Assembly: GCA_029216955.1 (NCBI GenBank)
Contig: JANAVB010033216.1
Coordinates: forward strand, 5,502,871-5,566,870
Direction of reading: 5' to 3'
Source of the DNA: Iris pallida
Taxonomy: Eukaryota > Streptophyta > Magnoliopsida > Asparagales > Iridaceae
Length of the DNA: 64,000 nucleotides
The translations under genes and the position numbers were made by a program. This document shows positions 23,268-36,249 of this stretch, piece by piece (position 1 is the first letter of the stretch; each line of letters begins with the position of its first letter). The notes below the pieces were generated by a model. The model did no database searches. It worked only from the letters and a program-made list of their open reading frames with translations, and was not told the DNA's origin.

Positions 23268-24858
23268 TGTCATGTCCCGCTCCCGCATGAGCGTTCATCC
23301 TCGCTAAGGCGTAATACCGCACGGGCCTAGGTTGCGCCCGTGCAAGGCCAAGTCCAGAAACGGCCGATTCAAGCTAGGCCACATAGTCGCGCAGAGTGTC
23401 CCCATTTGCAGCAGAAAGTAAAAGAACACAAATTGAAGCAAATTTAAACTCTTTATTGATATTCAAAAAGTTTACAAGCGGCGCTAGGCCGAGTTTACAA
23501 GTCTCTCAAGCTCTCTCTCTCTCTGTGAAACATAAAAGGCGTGCCAAGTGGCTTACAACATAGAATGATTCATGGCGATGTTTCGATACATTATGTCCTG
23601 TATATGGTGCTTCAGCTCCTTACAACGCTCCAAGGCTCCAGAGATAGCTCCGCGCCTTAGCACGTGCGAGGGAAGCTCCTTACCCGATGACGTCTCCTGC
23701 ATCCTGCAAGTAGACTGTGGGGTTATCAGTACATTGTTATGCACTGGTGGGGAGGCTAGCTCGCCTGCAATGCTATCATTACCAAACACGTTCCATTTAC
23801 TTTTGTGCATCATCTATCATTCATTGTCTTTCTAATCTTGCCTTAGGATCAGTTTCATGGCATATTTCGTAACCTATCTCGTGTTACCGAATTTAAGTGT
23901 CTGCATGGAAATGCATGCACGACTTACCCATACTTACCGTCCGGCCTTTCCTGTCCAAAGTAAACCAAGTTAGTCAATAATTCATATGTAGTAACTTAAC
24001 GTGATTCATGTAAACATTCAATGTTAAGGGCGTGTTCCTGCCTCAGGCTCTAGCACGTCGTGGGCACGTTATCTAACTCACTTGTATAAATTACTCTTAT
24101 CATTTGGTGTGTTACATTTCAAGCTGTTCAGAGTGTTACATTTCAAGTATGTTCATGAGGCACTTCATTTAGTTAACTTAGACTACTTGTTTCATTGCAA
24201 GGACTTGCACGTGGATTGCCACCAGCATAGCCCACTTATTCTACATGCACGGGTCGCTGGCATCACAAGCCATTTTGGACATATCACTTGGGCATTCTTA
24301 CCTATCGAAGCGTGATGGCTGGTACACCTTGATAGTCTCTTAAAATGCCTAGCCTTACGTCTCCTTGAGTGGCCGAGCCCCTACTCAAAGCAGCCCGTAA
24401 GCCCCATGTCTGATTCTGCCTAGGCCGGCCACGGTATTCCCTCCATCGCCCGTGCCGCAGAATCCTTCCTCTTGACGGCCACGGTATTCCCTCCATCGCC
24501 CGTGTCGTTTGTCCACGTCCATTTCGTATTGACGTGTCATTTAACTTAACGGCTGTCTTTGAGCCACAGGCTGTCTCTGAGCCATCATGCGTTATCGACC
24601 AGGTTGGCGTCCGTACAGCGTGGGTAGCGAGCCCCGTTGCACGTGCCCGTCATACCTGTCGCTAACCATTCTTTCCTTTCTTATCTTTTATTGACTCTTT
24701 CATTTCTTTCTTTCACTTGTTCATGCATTTATTCATTTTTCACGTATTCATTCATTCGTTCGTTGATTCATTCATTCACTTATTCATTCATTCATTATGC
24801 AACTTCTCGTACGGGAGTCGCCTTGGCGACCCATCGGTCCCGAAGTCTTTCAATGTTG

Positions 24859-27800
24859 CACTACAACAAAAAATCCTTTTAATGACGGCTAAAAAGCGTC
24901 ATTAATGACGAACCATGGCGCTTTTTTCTTTCAAAGTAACCGTTATGAAAACAGGTGTTATAAATATTTTTTAAAAGCGTTATAAAAAAACCGTCATGAA
25001 TAGTTTCTATAAAAGCGTTATGAATAGTTAATATATAGTGCACAATTCAGGACATTTTGAAAGCGTTATGAATATATAATCTGTATAAGCTCAATGGAGA
25101 ACATTTATAACACTCAATATTACTGAACTCATCACATTTATAACGCTTATTACTGCACATTATATATTACTTTCCAAAAACTTCTCAATTCAATTTTAAA
25201 ACAACCACTTTGAACTATATTCACAAGAAAACATCGAAAACTGTCAACATCACGTGTAGCAAATCCCTGAAAAAGATAAAAACATGGTTTATTATACTTT
25301 GTAATATTGCTCATGTACCAAAATATAAACTGAGGAACTGGCATTACCTTTCTAAATCAATCCCTTCCTAGGGTTTACAAGTTTCTACATGCCCAGAGAA
25401 AAGAGAAATTAGCTACAAATAGAAACCAATTCGGATATGTCGTAGCAATAATTAAGAGCAAGATAATCCAGAAGTAAGCATATTTCTAATCTTAGGTTAG
25501 TTATTAACTCAATCTATTATTAATCCACGTATAATCTTTTTGTATATATACCTGAGGATGAAGAAGTTGATCTAAGTGCCCTAGTTCAGCTGAACGGAAG
25601 ACCTTCGTTGACCATATATACAACAATCTTCACAGCTCCTTTGACCATATATACAACAAATAGCCAAGCCAGAACATTGGACAAAATTATATGTCAATAT
25701 AATTTTAAAAATGGAGGTAGAAACTAAGTTTGCACATTTAATTCAATAAACGGGGGTAGAAAAGAAATGAGTATTTGTGAAAACACTTTTACACATGGTG
25801 TGTCCATGAGATTCTCCTCAGGTTCCATTAGTATTTTATCGGGGAACCTTCTTCCCCACTCTGTGCATAAAGAAAGATCACTTTAGAAATTCGATGGACG
25901 AAAATAGAGTACAGACAACAGCAGATCTGCGTGTCGATGTCACTGCTTACCGTAGCTGGAAATATCTGTGGACAATTATGGGAACCTGATTCCGTCAAGA
26001 GCACTTCATTCTTTAATCATCACCTTGCTCTGTCCTTAAAAATAAAAAATCACCTGGACACGAAAGACAAAAATTTTTTTAGAAAGCAACTAAAAAGCTC
26101 TTTGGCAATCTTCACTAAATTCAGTTATGTATGGATTATCTGCTATGAAAACCATGAATTGTTTGATACCTTACCTTTCTTCATTTAGGACTTCGATCAG
26201 GTTTGGCCATCTTTTCTCCCAAAGTAACAATTGCCTAATAGAACATGGATCCCTTGAGATCTAGAGTGATCATAGCCACCGATTAGCAAAGGAACTAACA
26301 AATTATACACCTGGTACTAGTACTTGTGAATCTGAAAATCTCACGCTACAGCATTTGCTGAAGGATTTCAAAATCTTAACTGTTATTTTGGAGATCTCAA
26401 TCTAGATCCTTTAATTATCTTTAAGAGTCGATGGTTTCTACAAACTCGTATGTGACCTCGTGTTCAGGCTTCCTCTTTTACACATCCAGAAGGTTGTATA
26501 GAAAAGTAAGTATCAACATCACAGGAGGAAGTCACATTCACTTCTTTCTCACACAAGAACAATCAAAAAAGTAATTGGAGTTACCAGAAAGCAAAAAAAA
26601 TCTCTAATCCCAGAAATCCTGCTCCTTACCTCAATTATTATTGAACTTTCTACTAACATAAACATACAACCAATTCATCTGTCATGAAAGACGCAAATTT
26701 CAGCTGGAATAAGTTAAAAAAATGCACTTTTTCAGTAGCAACCATCAATGTGCGTGCCCATACAATGGAAACATTCTTTGTCACGTGTTCTATCAACAAA
26801 AAACTCGGAACTGTTTCATAATATCTGTATGCTAAGTTGCAAAGAATAATAACAAGTATAACTTGGTCTTGGAGACCCACAACTATTGCAATTGTCACCC
26901 AGGAAATGATTCAATGTAATGGCATCATATCCAGATGTGAAAAGTCGAATACCATGGAAATATAACAAAATAATGGATGTCTAAATTCAATTATGTGCTG
27001 TCATAATGAACTATGATCTTTTTGCGTTTTGACAACTAATAAATTGTCAATTAACTCAAACATAAACCAGAAGTTGAACAACTTTGCATCAGTAATGAAA
27101 AAATATGAACCAAGAGTTTCTGTTTCAGCAATGTCTCCATGCAACTCAAATACTTGGGAAGGAGCATGCACAGGTTTTGCTGGATATCCACCCTTATACC
27201 AAATAGGCCTTTTTGCTATACCAACTTCTTCCAGTAATATAAGCTTATATATTTTTATTGGACCTTGGTGAATATCCTGCTAAAATGTAGCTGCAAATAG
27301 TGAATGGTAACATGATTCTACAAAAGTGAATGGCCTATAAAGTGCAAAAACACCTGCTAAAATGTAGTTACAAATATTAACATGATTCTACATGATCAAA
27401 AAGAAAACAATTTTCTATGTGCAACCAAAAGATCCAATTTTTCGAGGACCAAGATCGAATTTAGCATTAAAAGTTCATATGTAGTTGCAAATAACGAGAT
27501 CCAATATGATCAAAAAGCAATCATTTTTCTCTCCACAGCCAAAAGATCCAATTTTTTGAGGACCCAGCTCGAATTTAAGCATAAAAAAAACACATGCAGT
27601 TGCTAATAATGAGATCCTATATGATCAAAAAGCAATATTTTCTCTCCACAGCCAAAAGATCCAATTTTTCGAGGACCCAGATCGAATTTTGCATCAAAAA
27701 TTCACATGTGGTTGCAAATAACGAGATCCCTATATGATCAAAAAGCAAGAATTTTTCTCTCCACAGCCAAAAGATCAAATTTTTCGAGGACCTAGATCGA

Positions 27801-28539
27801 ATTTGTCATAAAAATTCAACATGGGCAAGCGATGGATGACCTATAAATGTGCAAAAAGCACCTCAAAATTCGTTCTTTTACAAAAAAATAATAGCTAATC
27901 ACGAAGAGAATGATACTTGGCAAGTAAAAAATAAAATAAAATAAAATTCTGGTGCAACAAAAATGGAGGAAGAGGAGAGGGGGGAGTGAAGTACGATAGG
28001 TCTGTCCGACCAGAGGAATACCGGATCTCATTATTATTGGTGCAAAATAAAATTCTGGTGCAAAAAAAAGAATTTATGGAGGAATACCGTTGTTGCCATC
28101 GTTTTCGCCACCGCCACTTCCGTCGACGAGCGATCAGACGGTGATGAGAGGGGCGGCAGGCTTTGTGCGGCGGAGGGAGGAGAATCTGACGGCGGAGGAT
28201 CGTTGGAGAGGGAGTGAGAGGCGACAGGGGTGGGGTGAAAGAGAAGGAAATTTTAGGGTTTGGGGAGAGGAGGGATGAGGGAGAAGAAGCGGAGCAAGGA
28301 GAAGGAGAGTTCTTCTGAATAAGATCGTGGGAGGATGGAATATATTACAGAAAGTTTATTACAAGTTTGCCACCGCTTTTAACTATTAATAACGCTTTAT
28401 TTAATAAACGTTATTAAAAGCCTATAAATAGTCCAAACCGTTATATTAAAAGGTATTTCTCAACTTTGATAACGCTTATGTATCAGCCGTCATTAAAACT
28501 CCTTGTCGAGCGTCATTAATAGGTCTTTTTGTAGTAGTG
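24859..28539. mobile_element. CACTA element E, non-autonomous
   Basis: The ends CACTACAACAAAAAATCC and, inverted, CACTACTACAAAAAGACC match over about 31 bp with roughly five mismatches. The 3-bp duplication TTG (24856-24858 and 28540-28542) is perfect, and LTR 2 of element B shows the empty site. Both ends carry subterminal repeats: GCGTCATTAATGACG, AAAGCGTTAT and CCGTCATGAA phrases at 24880-25070, and AACGCTTT and AACGTTATTAAA at 28380-28510. No transposase frame was recognised. A G-rich block at 28110-28290 may be a gene piece of unknown origin. Confidence 0.9.
27390..27830. repeat. Tandem repeat, about 114-bp period, inside CACTA element E
   Basis: Four units begin at ATGATCAAAAAG near 27392, 27506, 27621 and 27735. 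Each contains CCAAAAGATCCAATTTTT(C/T)GAGGAC and ends near TTGCAAATAACGAGATCC. Units are about 85-90% alike by eye. Confidence 0.88.
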
Positions 28540-29061
28540 TTGCTATACTCTATTCGGAACGACTATGTCGATAGTCTTTTGTTTCATTGTTGTAAACCAT
28601 TTATTGTTTCATTGTTGAATGCGTAAGGGACTTGAACGTAAGCTTGTGCCTTAGCACGAGCGTGGAGCGCGGTGCGAGAGTTCTCATATTTTTCCATGTT
28701 CTTTTTCATATTCTATACAAGCATACAAGATAGGATTATTCCCTTAGCTAGGTGCGTTGAGTCATATTAGCATGCACGGTGTTATCGCCTAGCGATTCTA
28801 GCATTAGTGTCCGTATTGTTATGTGTCTAGGCTAAGCAAAGACGGGTTCATCGGAGCCACCCACCTTAGCGATGTTCGCATCGGCCGAGCGATACTCCGA
28901 GCGTGCCTTTGAAAGTCTAAGTCTGGATTCCTCTTGACGGGCCAATGTAAGCCTTGCATCGATTCTTCATGCCAACTCTTCGGGTCGATGGCTCATTCGA
29001 GTCGTTGCACTTGCCGTTTGAATCGGCGTTCCGCTAGGGCGAAGCGGGTCATTACAGGCAC

Positions 29062-29296
29062 TGGATCACATGATAGGGTCCTGTCCCCATAGAGCCAGTT
29101 TATCTTCATCAATCCTAACCAGTCCATCGGTTAGGGGACCAACACCGATGCAGTAGCGGTACCAGCCTCCAAGGCCTTTGTCGCCTCAGGCTCAAGCTTC
29201 CAGCAGCAGAGGACTCAACAGTATACTCAGATCCAGGTTCAGAACAGACAGAAAGGTTACCAGCAGAGGGGACCAACACCAAGAGGACAGGGTTAA
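29062..29296 (+). pseudogene. Gag of element A, second part (C-terminus)
   Basis: Joined to 19806-19824, the reading continues LDHMIGSC and completes the second CCHC knuckle (CLACGA/LDHMIGSC). A Gln-rich tail follows (QQQRTQQYTQIQVQNRQKGY), as is usual between nucleocapsid and protease. A stop (TAA near 29294) lies just before the protease frame. Confidence 0.85.
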
Positions 29297-32200
29297 GCCA
29301 TGGCCTTGTCAGTAGAAGAAGAATTGGCATCAGGTGAGGTGGTGGCAGGTACCATTCTCGTCAATTCTTTTCCAATATCAATATTATTTGATTCAGGTGC
29401 ATCGCACTCATTTATGTATGCACGATTCGCGACACGGATAGGACTGGAGCCCGATTCATTATCAGTAAGACTAAATATCCTTACTGGTAACGGTCTTGTG
29501 GGAGTATATAGGATATTTTCTCGTGTCGAATCGTAGTTAGCGGTAGAGAGTTTCCCACTATATTGATAGAATTTCCGATGGCTGACTATGATGTGGTCTT
29601 AGGAATAAATTGGTTGAAGGATCAATATGCAAGAATAGACTGCCATGCAAGCAGGATTATTTTTGGTATTCTTGGCGAAAAGGAATTTTCGTTTTCCAGA
29701 GGCGAAGTAGAGCCTTCTCCCCTAGTCTTGTGGATGGCAGTAACAGTTCAGTTTTCCAGAGTAGTAGCAGAGTTTCCTAACATATTCCCCGAAGTGCTTC
29801 CAATTATACCCCCAGAGAGAGAGATTGAGTTTAACATTGATTTGATTCCAGGGACGACACCAGTATCAGAGAGAGTCTACAGAATGGCACCATCAAAATT
29901 GGAGATCCTGTACAAGATGATTGAAGAACTTAGGACCAAGGGATTCATCCGTGCTAGTAGATCGCATTGGGCAGCCCCGATGCTTCTTGTGAAAAAGAAG
30001 GATGGTACGTCAAGATTATGTGTTGATTATCGTACCTTAAATTCCGTAACAATCAAGAACATATATCCCTTGCCAAGGGTAGATGATTTGTTCGACCAAC
30101 TCAGTGGAGCGGCAGTATTCTCGAAGATTGACTTACGGTCAGGGTACCATCAGATCAGAGTTAGAGAGGAAGACATCCCGAAGATGACATTCATATCGAG
30201 GTATGGGCATTGAAAGTTTTTTGTTATGCCATTCGGAGCGACCAATGCGCCAGGGGTATTCATGGATCTCATGAATTGTATTTTTATGCCCTATTTGGAT
30301 CAGTTTGTGATAGTGTTTATAGACGACATCTTAGTCTATAGCAAGAGTGAAGCGGAGCATGGGCAACACCTTCGAGTAGTTCTTCAGATTCTCAGAGAGC
30401 ATCAGTTGTACGTGAAGTTCAGTAAGTGTGAATTTTGGTTTGATCGCATTTCGTACTTAGGTCATATCATCACCAGAGGTGGTGTGGAAGTAGACCCCCA
30501 GAAGATAGTAGCCATAGAGACATGGCCAGTACCCAGTACCGTAGCAGAGGTTCACAGTTTCCTAGGATTGGCAGACTATTACCGCCGATTTGTGTCAGAC
30601 TTTGCTCGAATTTTAGTGCCATTGATGCGGTTGAACCGTAAGGATGTACAGTTTGCTTGGACAGTAGAATGTCAGAGTTCATTTGAGAAGTTGCAACAAT
30701 GATTGATGATGACACACATTCTCACGCTTCCGGATGGGACTGGAGGATTTTTAGTTTATTGTGATGCTTCAGGTAAAGGATTAGGATGTGTCCTAATGCA
30801 GCATGGTAAGGTAGTAGCTTATGCATCACGTCAGCTTCATGCTCACGAGAAGAATTATCCAACACATGACTTGGAGTTAGCAGCGGTGGTTTTTCCCTCA
30901 AGCTTTGGAGGCATTATTTGTATGGAGATAGGATGAAGATTTTTACCGACCACAAGAGCCTTAAGTATGTGTTTACCCAGAAGAAACTAAACATGCGTCA
31001 AAGAAGATGGCTAGAGCTATTGGTGGATTATGACATCAACCTGCAATATCATCATAGGAAGGCCAACGTTGTTGCATATGCATTGAGGAGGGCAGGAGCT
31101 TATTTCCTAACATCACAGTCCGAGTTATTAGCAGATCTTCAGAAGATGGATATAGAGATAGTTTTTCCTACCAATGTGGCCTTGATGGCCAACATGCAAG
31201 TTCAGTCCAGTATAGTTGAGAGGATCAAGGCAACTCAGTCAACAGATTCTAAGCTTCAACGGCTTAGGGCAGAATGTGAAACAAGAAGGAGAACAGAGTT
31301 ATGGATTCACGAAGACGGTACTCTCCAGTATGGAAGGCGTCTTTGTGTACCCAGCGATGATATCAGACAGGATATTATGGCAGAGGCTTACAGTTTGTAG
31401 TATTCAATTCATTCCGGTGGCACGAAGATATATCGTGATATTCGCCAACACTTTTGGTGGAATAGCATGAAGAAGGATATAGCCCGGTTTGTCTCTCATT
31501 GTTTGGTTTGTCAACAATTTAAAGCTGAACATCAGAGACCAGCTGGACTTCTTCAACCTTTACCGATCCCAGAATGGAAATAGAAGCACATTACCATAGA
31601 TTTTGTAACCGGGTTACCAAAATCCCCAAATGTAAGAGATACTATCTGGGTTATAGATGACGGACTCACGAAGGTAGCTCGTTTTCTCCTTTTCAGAATT
31701 GGTCAGTAGACAGATCAGCTTGTAGAGATGTATCTCAAACAGATAGTCAGATTGTATGGAGTGCCAGTCATTATCGTATCGGATAGAGATTCAAGATTTA
31801 CCTCGTACTTTTGGCAGAGTCTTCTGGAGAGTTTGGGGACTCATCTCAAGTTTAGTTCAGCTTATCATCCGCAGACAGATGGTCAGTCTGAGCGCACGAT
31901 TCAAACTCTTGAGGATATGTTGTGATCCTGTACACTTGACTTCGATGGTTCCTGAGAAGATCACCTACACTTTATGGAGTTCCCCTACAATAACAGTTTC
32001 TAGGCCAGTATCCAGATAGCACCATTCGAGGCACTGTATAGTAGGAAGTACAAATCACCTTTAGCCTGGGACGATGTCGACGAGAGGTAGATGCTTGGTC
32101 CAGAAATAGTTACTCGGACTATCGAGGTGGTCAGACAAGTTAGAGATCATCTTCGAGTTGTCCAAGATCGTCAGTGTCATTGGACCGATTCTCATCGCCG

Positions 32201-32636
32201 TCATCTTGAGTTTTATATCGGCGACCACGTATTCCTTAGGATCTTGCCTACCCGTGGCGTCATTCTATTCGGCGTACGGGGAAAGCTTAGTCCTAGGTAT
32301 ATAGGACCGTTTGATATTCTCGAGCGAGTAGGCGATGTGTTCTATCGTCTCGCTCTTCCGCTGTCGTTACGTGAGGTACATGACGTATTCTATGTATCCC
32401 AATTACGACGGTACATCCCAGATCCGAGCCATATCCTTGATCATTCGGAATTGGTTGTTGGTACCAACCTTTCGTATGAGGAAAGGCCTGTATCCATATT
32501 GGACCGAAAAGAGAAGGTACTCAAGAACAAGACTGTTAAGTTAGTCCGTGTTGCTTGAGGTCATCACTATTTGGGTGAGTCAACGTGGGAACGTGAGAAT
32601 CATATCCGATCGCGATATCCACACCTGTTTGACTAG
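29297..32636 (+). pseudogene. Pol of element A (decayed protease, RT, RNase H, integrase, chromodomain-like tail)
   Basis: Order of domains: aspartic protease LFDSGASHSF (29384-29413); reverse transcriptase from about 29880, with [10 protein letters not shown] and catalytic FIDD (30316-30327); RNase H with [19 protein letters not shown] near 30760 and [13 protein letters not shown] near 30935; integrase zinc finger HCLVCQQFKAEH near 31500 and DDE core ([25 protein letters not shown]); then LSPRYIGPFD and a tail with RPVSILDRKEKVLKNK typical of Tekay/Del chromodomains. Frameshifts near 29525 and 30895. Stops include 30211, 30700, 31398, 31581, 31708, 31923 and 32556. Most are readable as C-to-T or G-to-A changes of Gln, Arg or Trp codons. 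Confidence 0.93.
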
Positions 32637-32780
32637 TAAGGTATAATGTCTTCCTTATGCCTTTAATTCCTTGCTTGCATGAATGATTGTCTGATTGACT
32701 GCTAGTCATAGATTGATAGTGTTAGTATAGCTTGTCCCGACACCTCTAGCCTCTTGATTAAATTTCGAGAATGGAATTCT

Positions 32781-32796
32781 TTTAAGGTGGATAGAG
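32781..32796 (+). other. Polypurine tract region of element A
   Basis: TTTAAGGTGGATAGAG directly precedes the 3' LTR. Element C has the equivalent CTAAGGAGGGTAGAG before its 3' LTR. Confidence 0.75.
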
Positions 32797-35700
32797 TTTT
32801 TACTCTCGTTTTCCGTTATACGTATTTTCAGTATACGTGTACGGATTTCTGACAATTGTCAGGTGGCCCGTGTTTTGACTTATCCTGTTTAGCTTGATCC
32901 TGGTTTAATCTTGCCTTGGTTTATTTGGTTTGGTTCAACATGACTTGACTTGGCTTGGCTTGACTTGGTTTATTTTGGTTCATCTTGGCTTGGCTTGGTT
33001 TGGTTTATTTTCGTTTGAGATGAGAGAGGTTGCTATATAAGTCAACTATCATGTCTCTCTCTTTTTCTTCATTACTCTTCTTTATTTACTTCTTCTTCTT
33101 CTCCATTACTCCTCCCACCCACCCAAGAAACCCTAGGCAAGTGTAACTTACTTCATGATGGATCTCCCATTTTTATTTTTCCATTCTCTTCTCCACTTGA
33201 TTTTAAGTCTCTTTAGAACTTGGTATTTTTGGTTTTGATGGATAGATTCTTGTAGATCTAAGTTTTGATCTTTTTTTTCTTGGTTTTGATCTAGTTAACC
33301 TTGTATTTCCTAAAACTAGTCGTCCCAGGCTATAGGAAATATCGTTCTATGCAGTTTAGACCCTTGGAAGTCTCAATTCAGACTTATTTTGAGGAAGTTA
33401 TGGTCATGGCAAGTTTTTTTAAACTTCTATGGCTGAACTTGTTGTTTGGGGACGAATCCCATGCACCGAAACCCCTATGTGTCTGGAAGGCCATGTGCCG
33501 TGAAGTTCCGACAATGCATCTTTTGACTCCGAGCGTGTCATGCGCGTAGGTTCCATACGCGCATGTACTGAAGACGCATCGTGAGTCTCCTATTGTGATG
33601 AGTCTACATCTGGCTATGCGCTTCTTTGGCCAAGCGCCTATATCTGGCCATGCACCCATGATGGTCTAACGCCTCTCTGGCCATGCGCCTACCTCGGCCA
33701 TGCGCCATCCGGACCCTGGTGTCCATTCATGCCCAGGCGCCCATGCTTGCCTACGCCCATCCATCGTTAGACGCCCATTGTGATGTGCCTACCCCCCTGT
33801 ACCTTCCTTGTTCTTGCAGTTGTCTACATGTTTTGTTATATACATGTGCCTGAGTTTTGACCCGACCTTAGCATGACCTGACTTGGCTGTAACATGAACT
33901 TGACTTGCACTTGAGCTTTGACTTGGACTTGAACATGACAAATCTAGGCTATGATCTGAACTTGACATGAACACGACATGAAAACTCCTTTTGTGGCCTG
34001 TTGTGGCGCACTCTTGATTCGTAATTTTTGATATGACAAGTACTTATAGTATGAGCACGACATGTTAACATGAACCCTTCTTGATAATCTTGATAGTGGC
34101 CCGTCGAGGCGCACACTTGACAAGCACTCTTGACATGATAAGCAACTTGTCATAACATGTATAATCTTGATAGTGGCCTGTCGAGGTGCACTTATGACAA
34201 GCACTCTTGACATGTTAAGCAACTTGTCATAACATGTATAATCTTGATAGTGGCCCGTCGAGGTGCGCTCCTAACAAGTAATCTTGACAAGTTACAAGTA
34301 ACCTGACATGACATGATAATCTTAAAAGGATGCTACAACGATTACCCTGACTTGCTAAGTAACTCTTGTCTTGACACCGTGGTTGATTTTTTTGATTGTG
34401 CCTATACAAACTACCTGTCTCGTCTTGCATCATGTCTAGAACATGGATTCCTGGTTACCACGGTCAGGAATTCATAATGAATCTGACTAGGTTAATGACT
34501 AGATTGATCAATTAGTTCATAAAGAGAGATTTTCCCAGTTACAGGCGATCCCGTTATCCCGGCCACATCTGAGTGGACTTGTAACCTGCCGACGAGTAGG
34601 GCACATTTCCAGCCCACTGTCATGTGAGGCACTTCTTGAACACAAATGTACTAAGGTACACCAAGTCATCTTGTAACTTATGCAACTTATGTAATCTTGT
34701 TAACTCTAAGCAACCTCGCATAGATAACCTGGATAGCTGCAGGGCTTGTGACTTGGGAATATCTCAAATGCATCTTGTTCGTAACTAGGCCTGTGGTGAC
34801 CCTAGTTAGCTAATGATAGCAAGCCGTAAGACTTGATTGGCCGTGCCTGAATGCTTGCCTCGTGGTTAACATGGGAATTATATTCCGTCTCTTATTTTCA
34901 TAATACAAGCTTTTTTTATTCTAACCCTGTCTTCTTGTTACTTAATCATGTTCATTATTTATATCTTCTGTTTATTAATCTGCTGGTTTTAGTTTCCAAG
35001 TAAAGCTTCCTTTGTGGCACTTACTCTTTTTGGGGTCTGACCCAACTGGTTTTGTATGACCAGATTTTGGAGTAGCACCCGAAGATCTACCTGCCTTCCA
35101 GCCAGATGGTGAATACTAGACGCAACCCTGGCAACGAGTGGGTTTCTTATTTTGCTCTCTCACTCTATTGTAAAATTATTCATTTGAGGCGTTTAGCCGC
35201 CGAGAAAGTGTTAGCTCGTGTTAAAACTTATATTCTATCTGTCTAAGGGCTGTAACATGATTGACAAATCCTAGGGTTGATCATGTATGACTTTAACTCT
35301 TGCTAGTCTTCATATTTTGTATAACTAGCTTCTTGATCATCTGAATATGTAATGTTTGGGATGCCTTACTTTGTATGTCTGATGATCTAATATCTTATAA
35401 AATTTATTTGCTTGCTTGAGATTGAGACACTACACTACAACAAATAAGGCCTACAATAGCAGTTTTTCTACAGCGTTCAAGTATCCCCGCTATAGAATAT
35501 TATCAATAATAGCATTCTTTCTCCAGTGCTATAAAAATATCTATCTATAGCGTTTCCTGAATGCCGTAGAATCTATAAAATTCATCTATTGCTTTGCTTG
35601 TATGTCAAAGCAGATCTCATGTTCGAATCCTAGGAGAAGCTGCGTAGGTTTTTATTTTACATGATAAAAAACAGATTATAGCATATTTAGCATGAAAGCA

Positions 35701-36249
35701 TACAAATTTACAAAACCCGCGTCCAACATCTATAAAACCCATAGCCTAAACCCCCTAATATTCCTTCTTTCGCACATAACCATTACAAAAAATTGTATTT
35801 TTAGCAACACCTTTTAGTGACACATGGTCTTTTATGTCTCCAGAAGCTAAATTTTAGATATATTTGCGACATGGATTCTAGTATGTCGCAGAATTCATAA
35901 AACATTTACTACCAGAATGACACGATACAATTGGTGACATGTGTTTGTGTGTCGCCGAACAATATAATACATTTGGCGACATATGCATGTGTGTCGCATA
36001 ACGACATCATATATTTGGCAACTTGTATCTATGTTGGGAAATGCATTTCTAAAATTTTCTAATCCAAAATTAAGTTTTCCCTCCTCTACATCCCCCTAAA
36101 TCTAAGCGTTAAAAATGCATTCAAAAATTTCAGGAACCATAGATTTTGCCCCTATTTTTTTTATCAAAAAATAATCTCTCCCGTTCTGAAACCTGCTATG
36201 TTTCTTTCTCCTCATCATCTTATTCTTCTTTTCCTTCTCCTTCTTATTC

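Larger units (their letters stand above)
19825..29056 (-). mobile_element. Element B: non-coding, rearranged LTR retrotransposon
   Basis: One insertion with the perfect 5-bp duplication GGCAC (19820-19824 and 29057-29061). Reading the minus strand: LTR 1 (29056 to 23268, interrupted by a CACTA element), a 103-bp interior with a polypurine-like tail, LTR 2 (23164 to 21116), an initiator-Met primer site, about 1.2 kb of non-coding interior, then a short palindromic block made of LTR ends. It has no gag or pol. The LTR-interior-LTR-interior order and the inverted end suggest an aberrant reverse-transcription product or later recombination. Enzymes must have come from elsewhere. Confidence 0.82.
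23268..29056 (-). repeat. LTR 1 of element B, split by CACTA element E
   Basis: Starts at 29056 on the minus strand with TGTAATGACCCGCTTCG and ends at 23268 with GCGGGACATGACA. About 2.1 kb once the insertion is removed. Confidence 0.85.

Noticed and set aside
21357..23835. Repeated 76-87-codon frames at 21357, 21868, 23572 and 24082 as a gene pair
   Set aside because: They are matching parts of the two LTRs of element B, and the frames lie on the strand opposite to the element.
35790..36020. A separate complete MITE with GTGTCGC repeats
   Set aside because: Only one end resembles a CACTA terminus and no opposite end or duplication was found.
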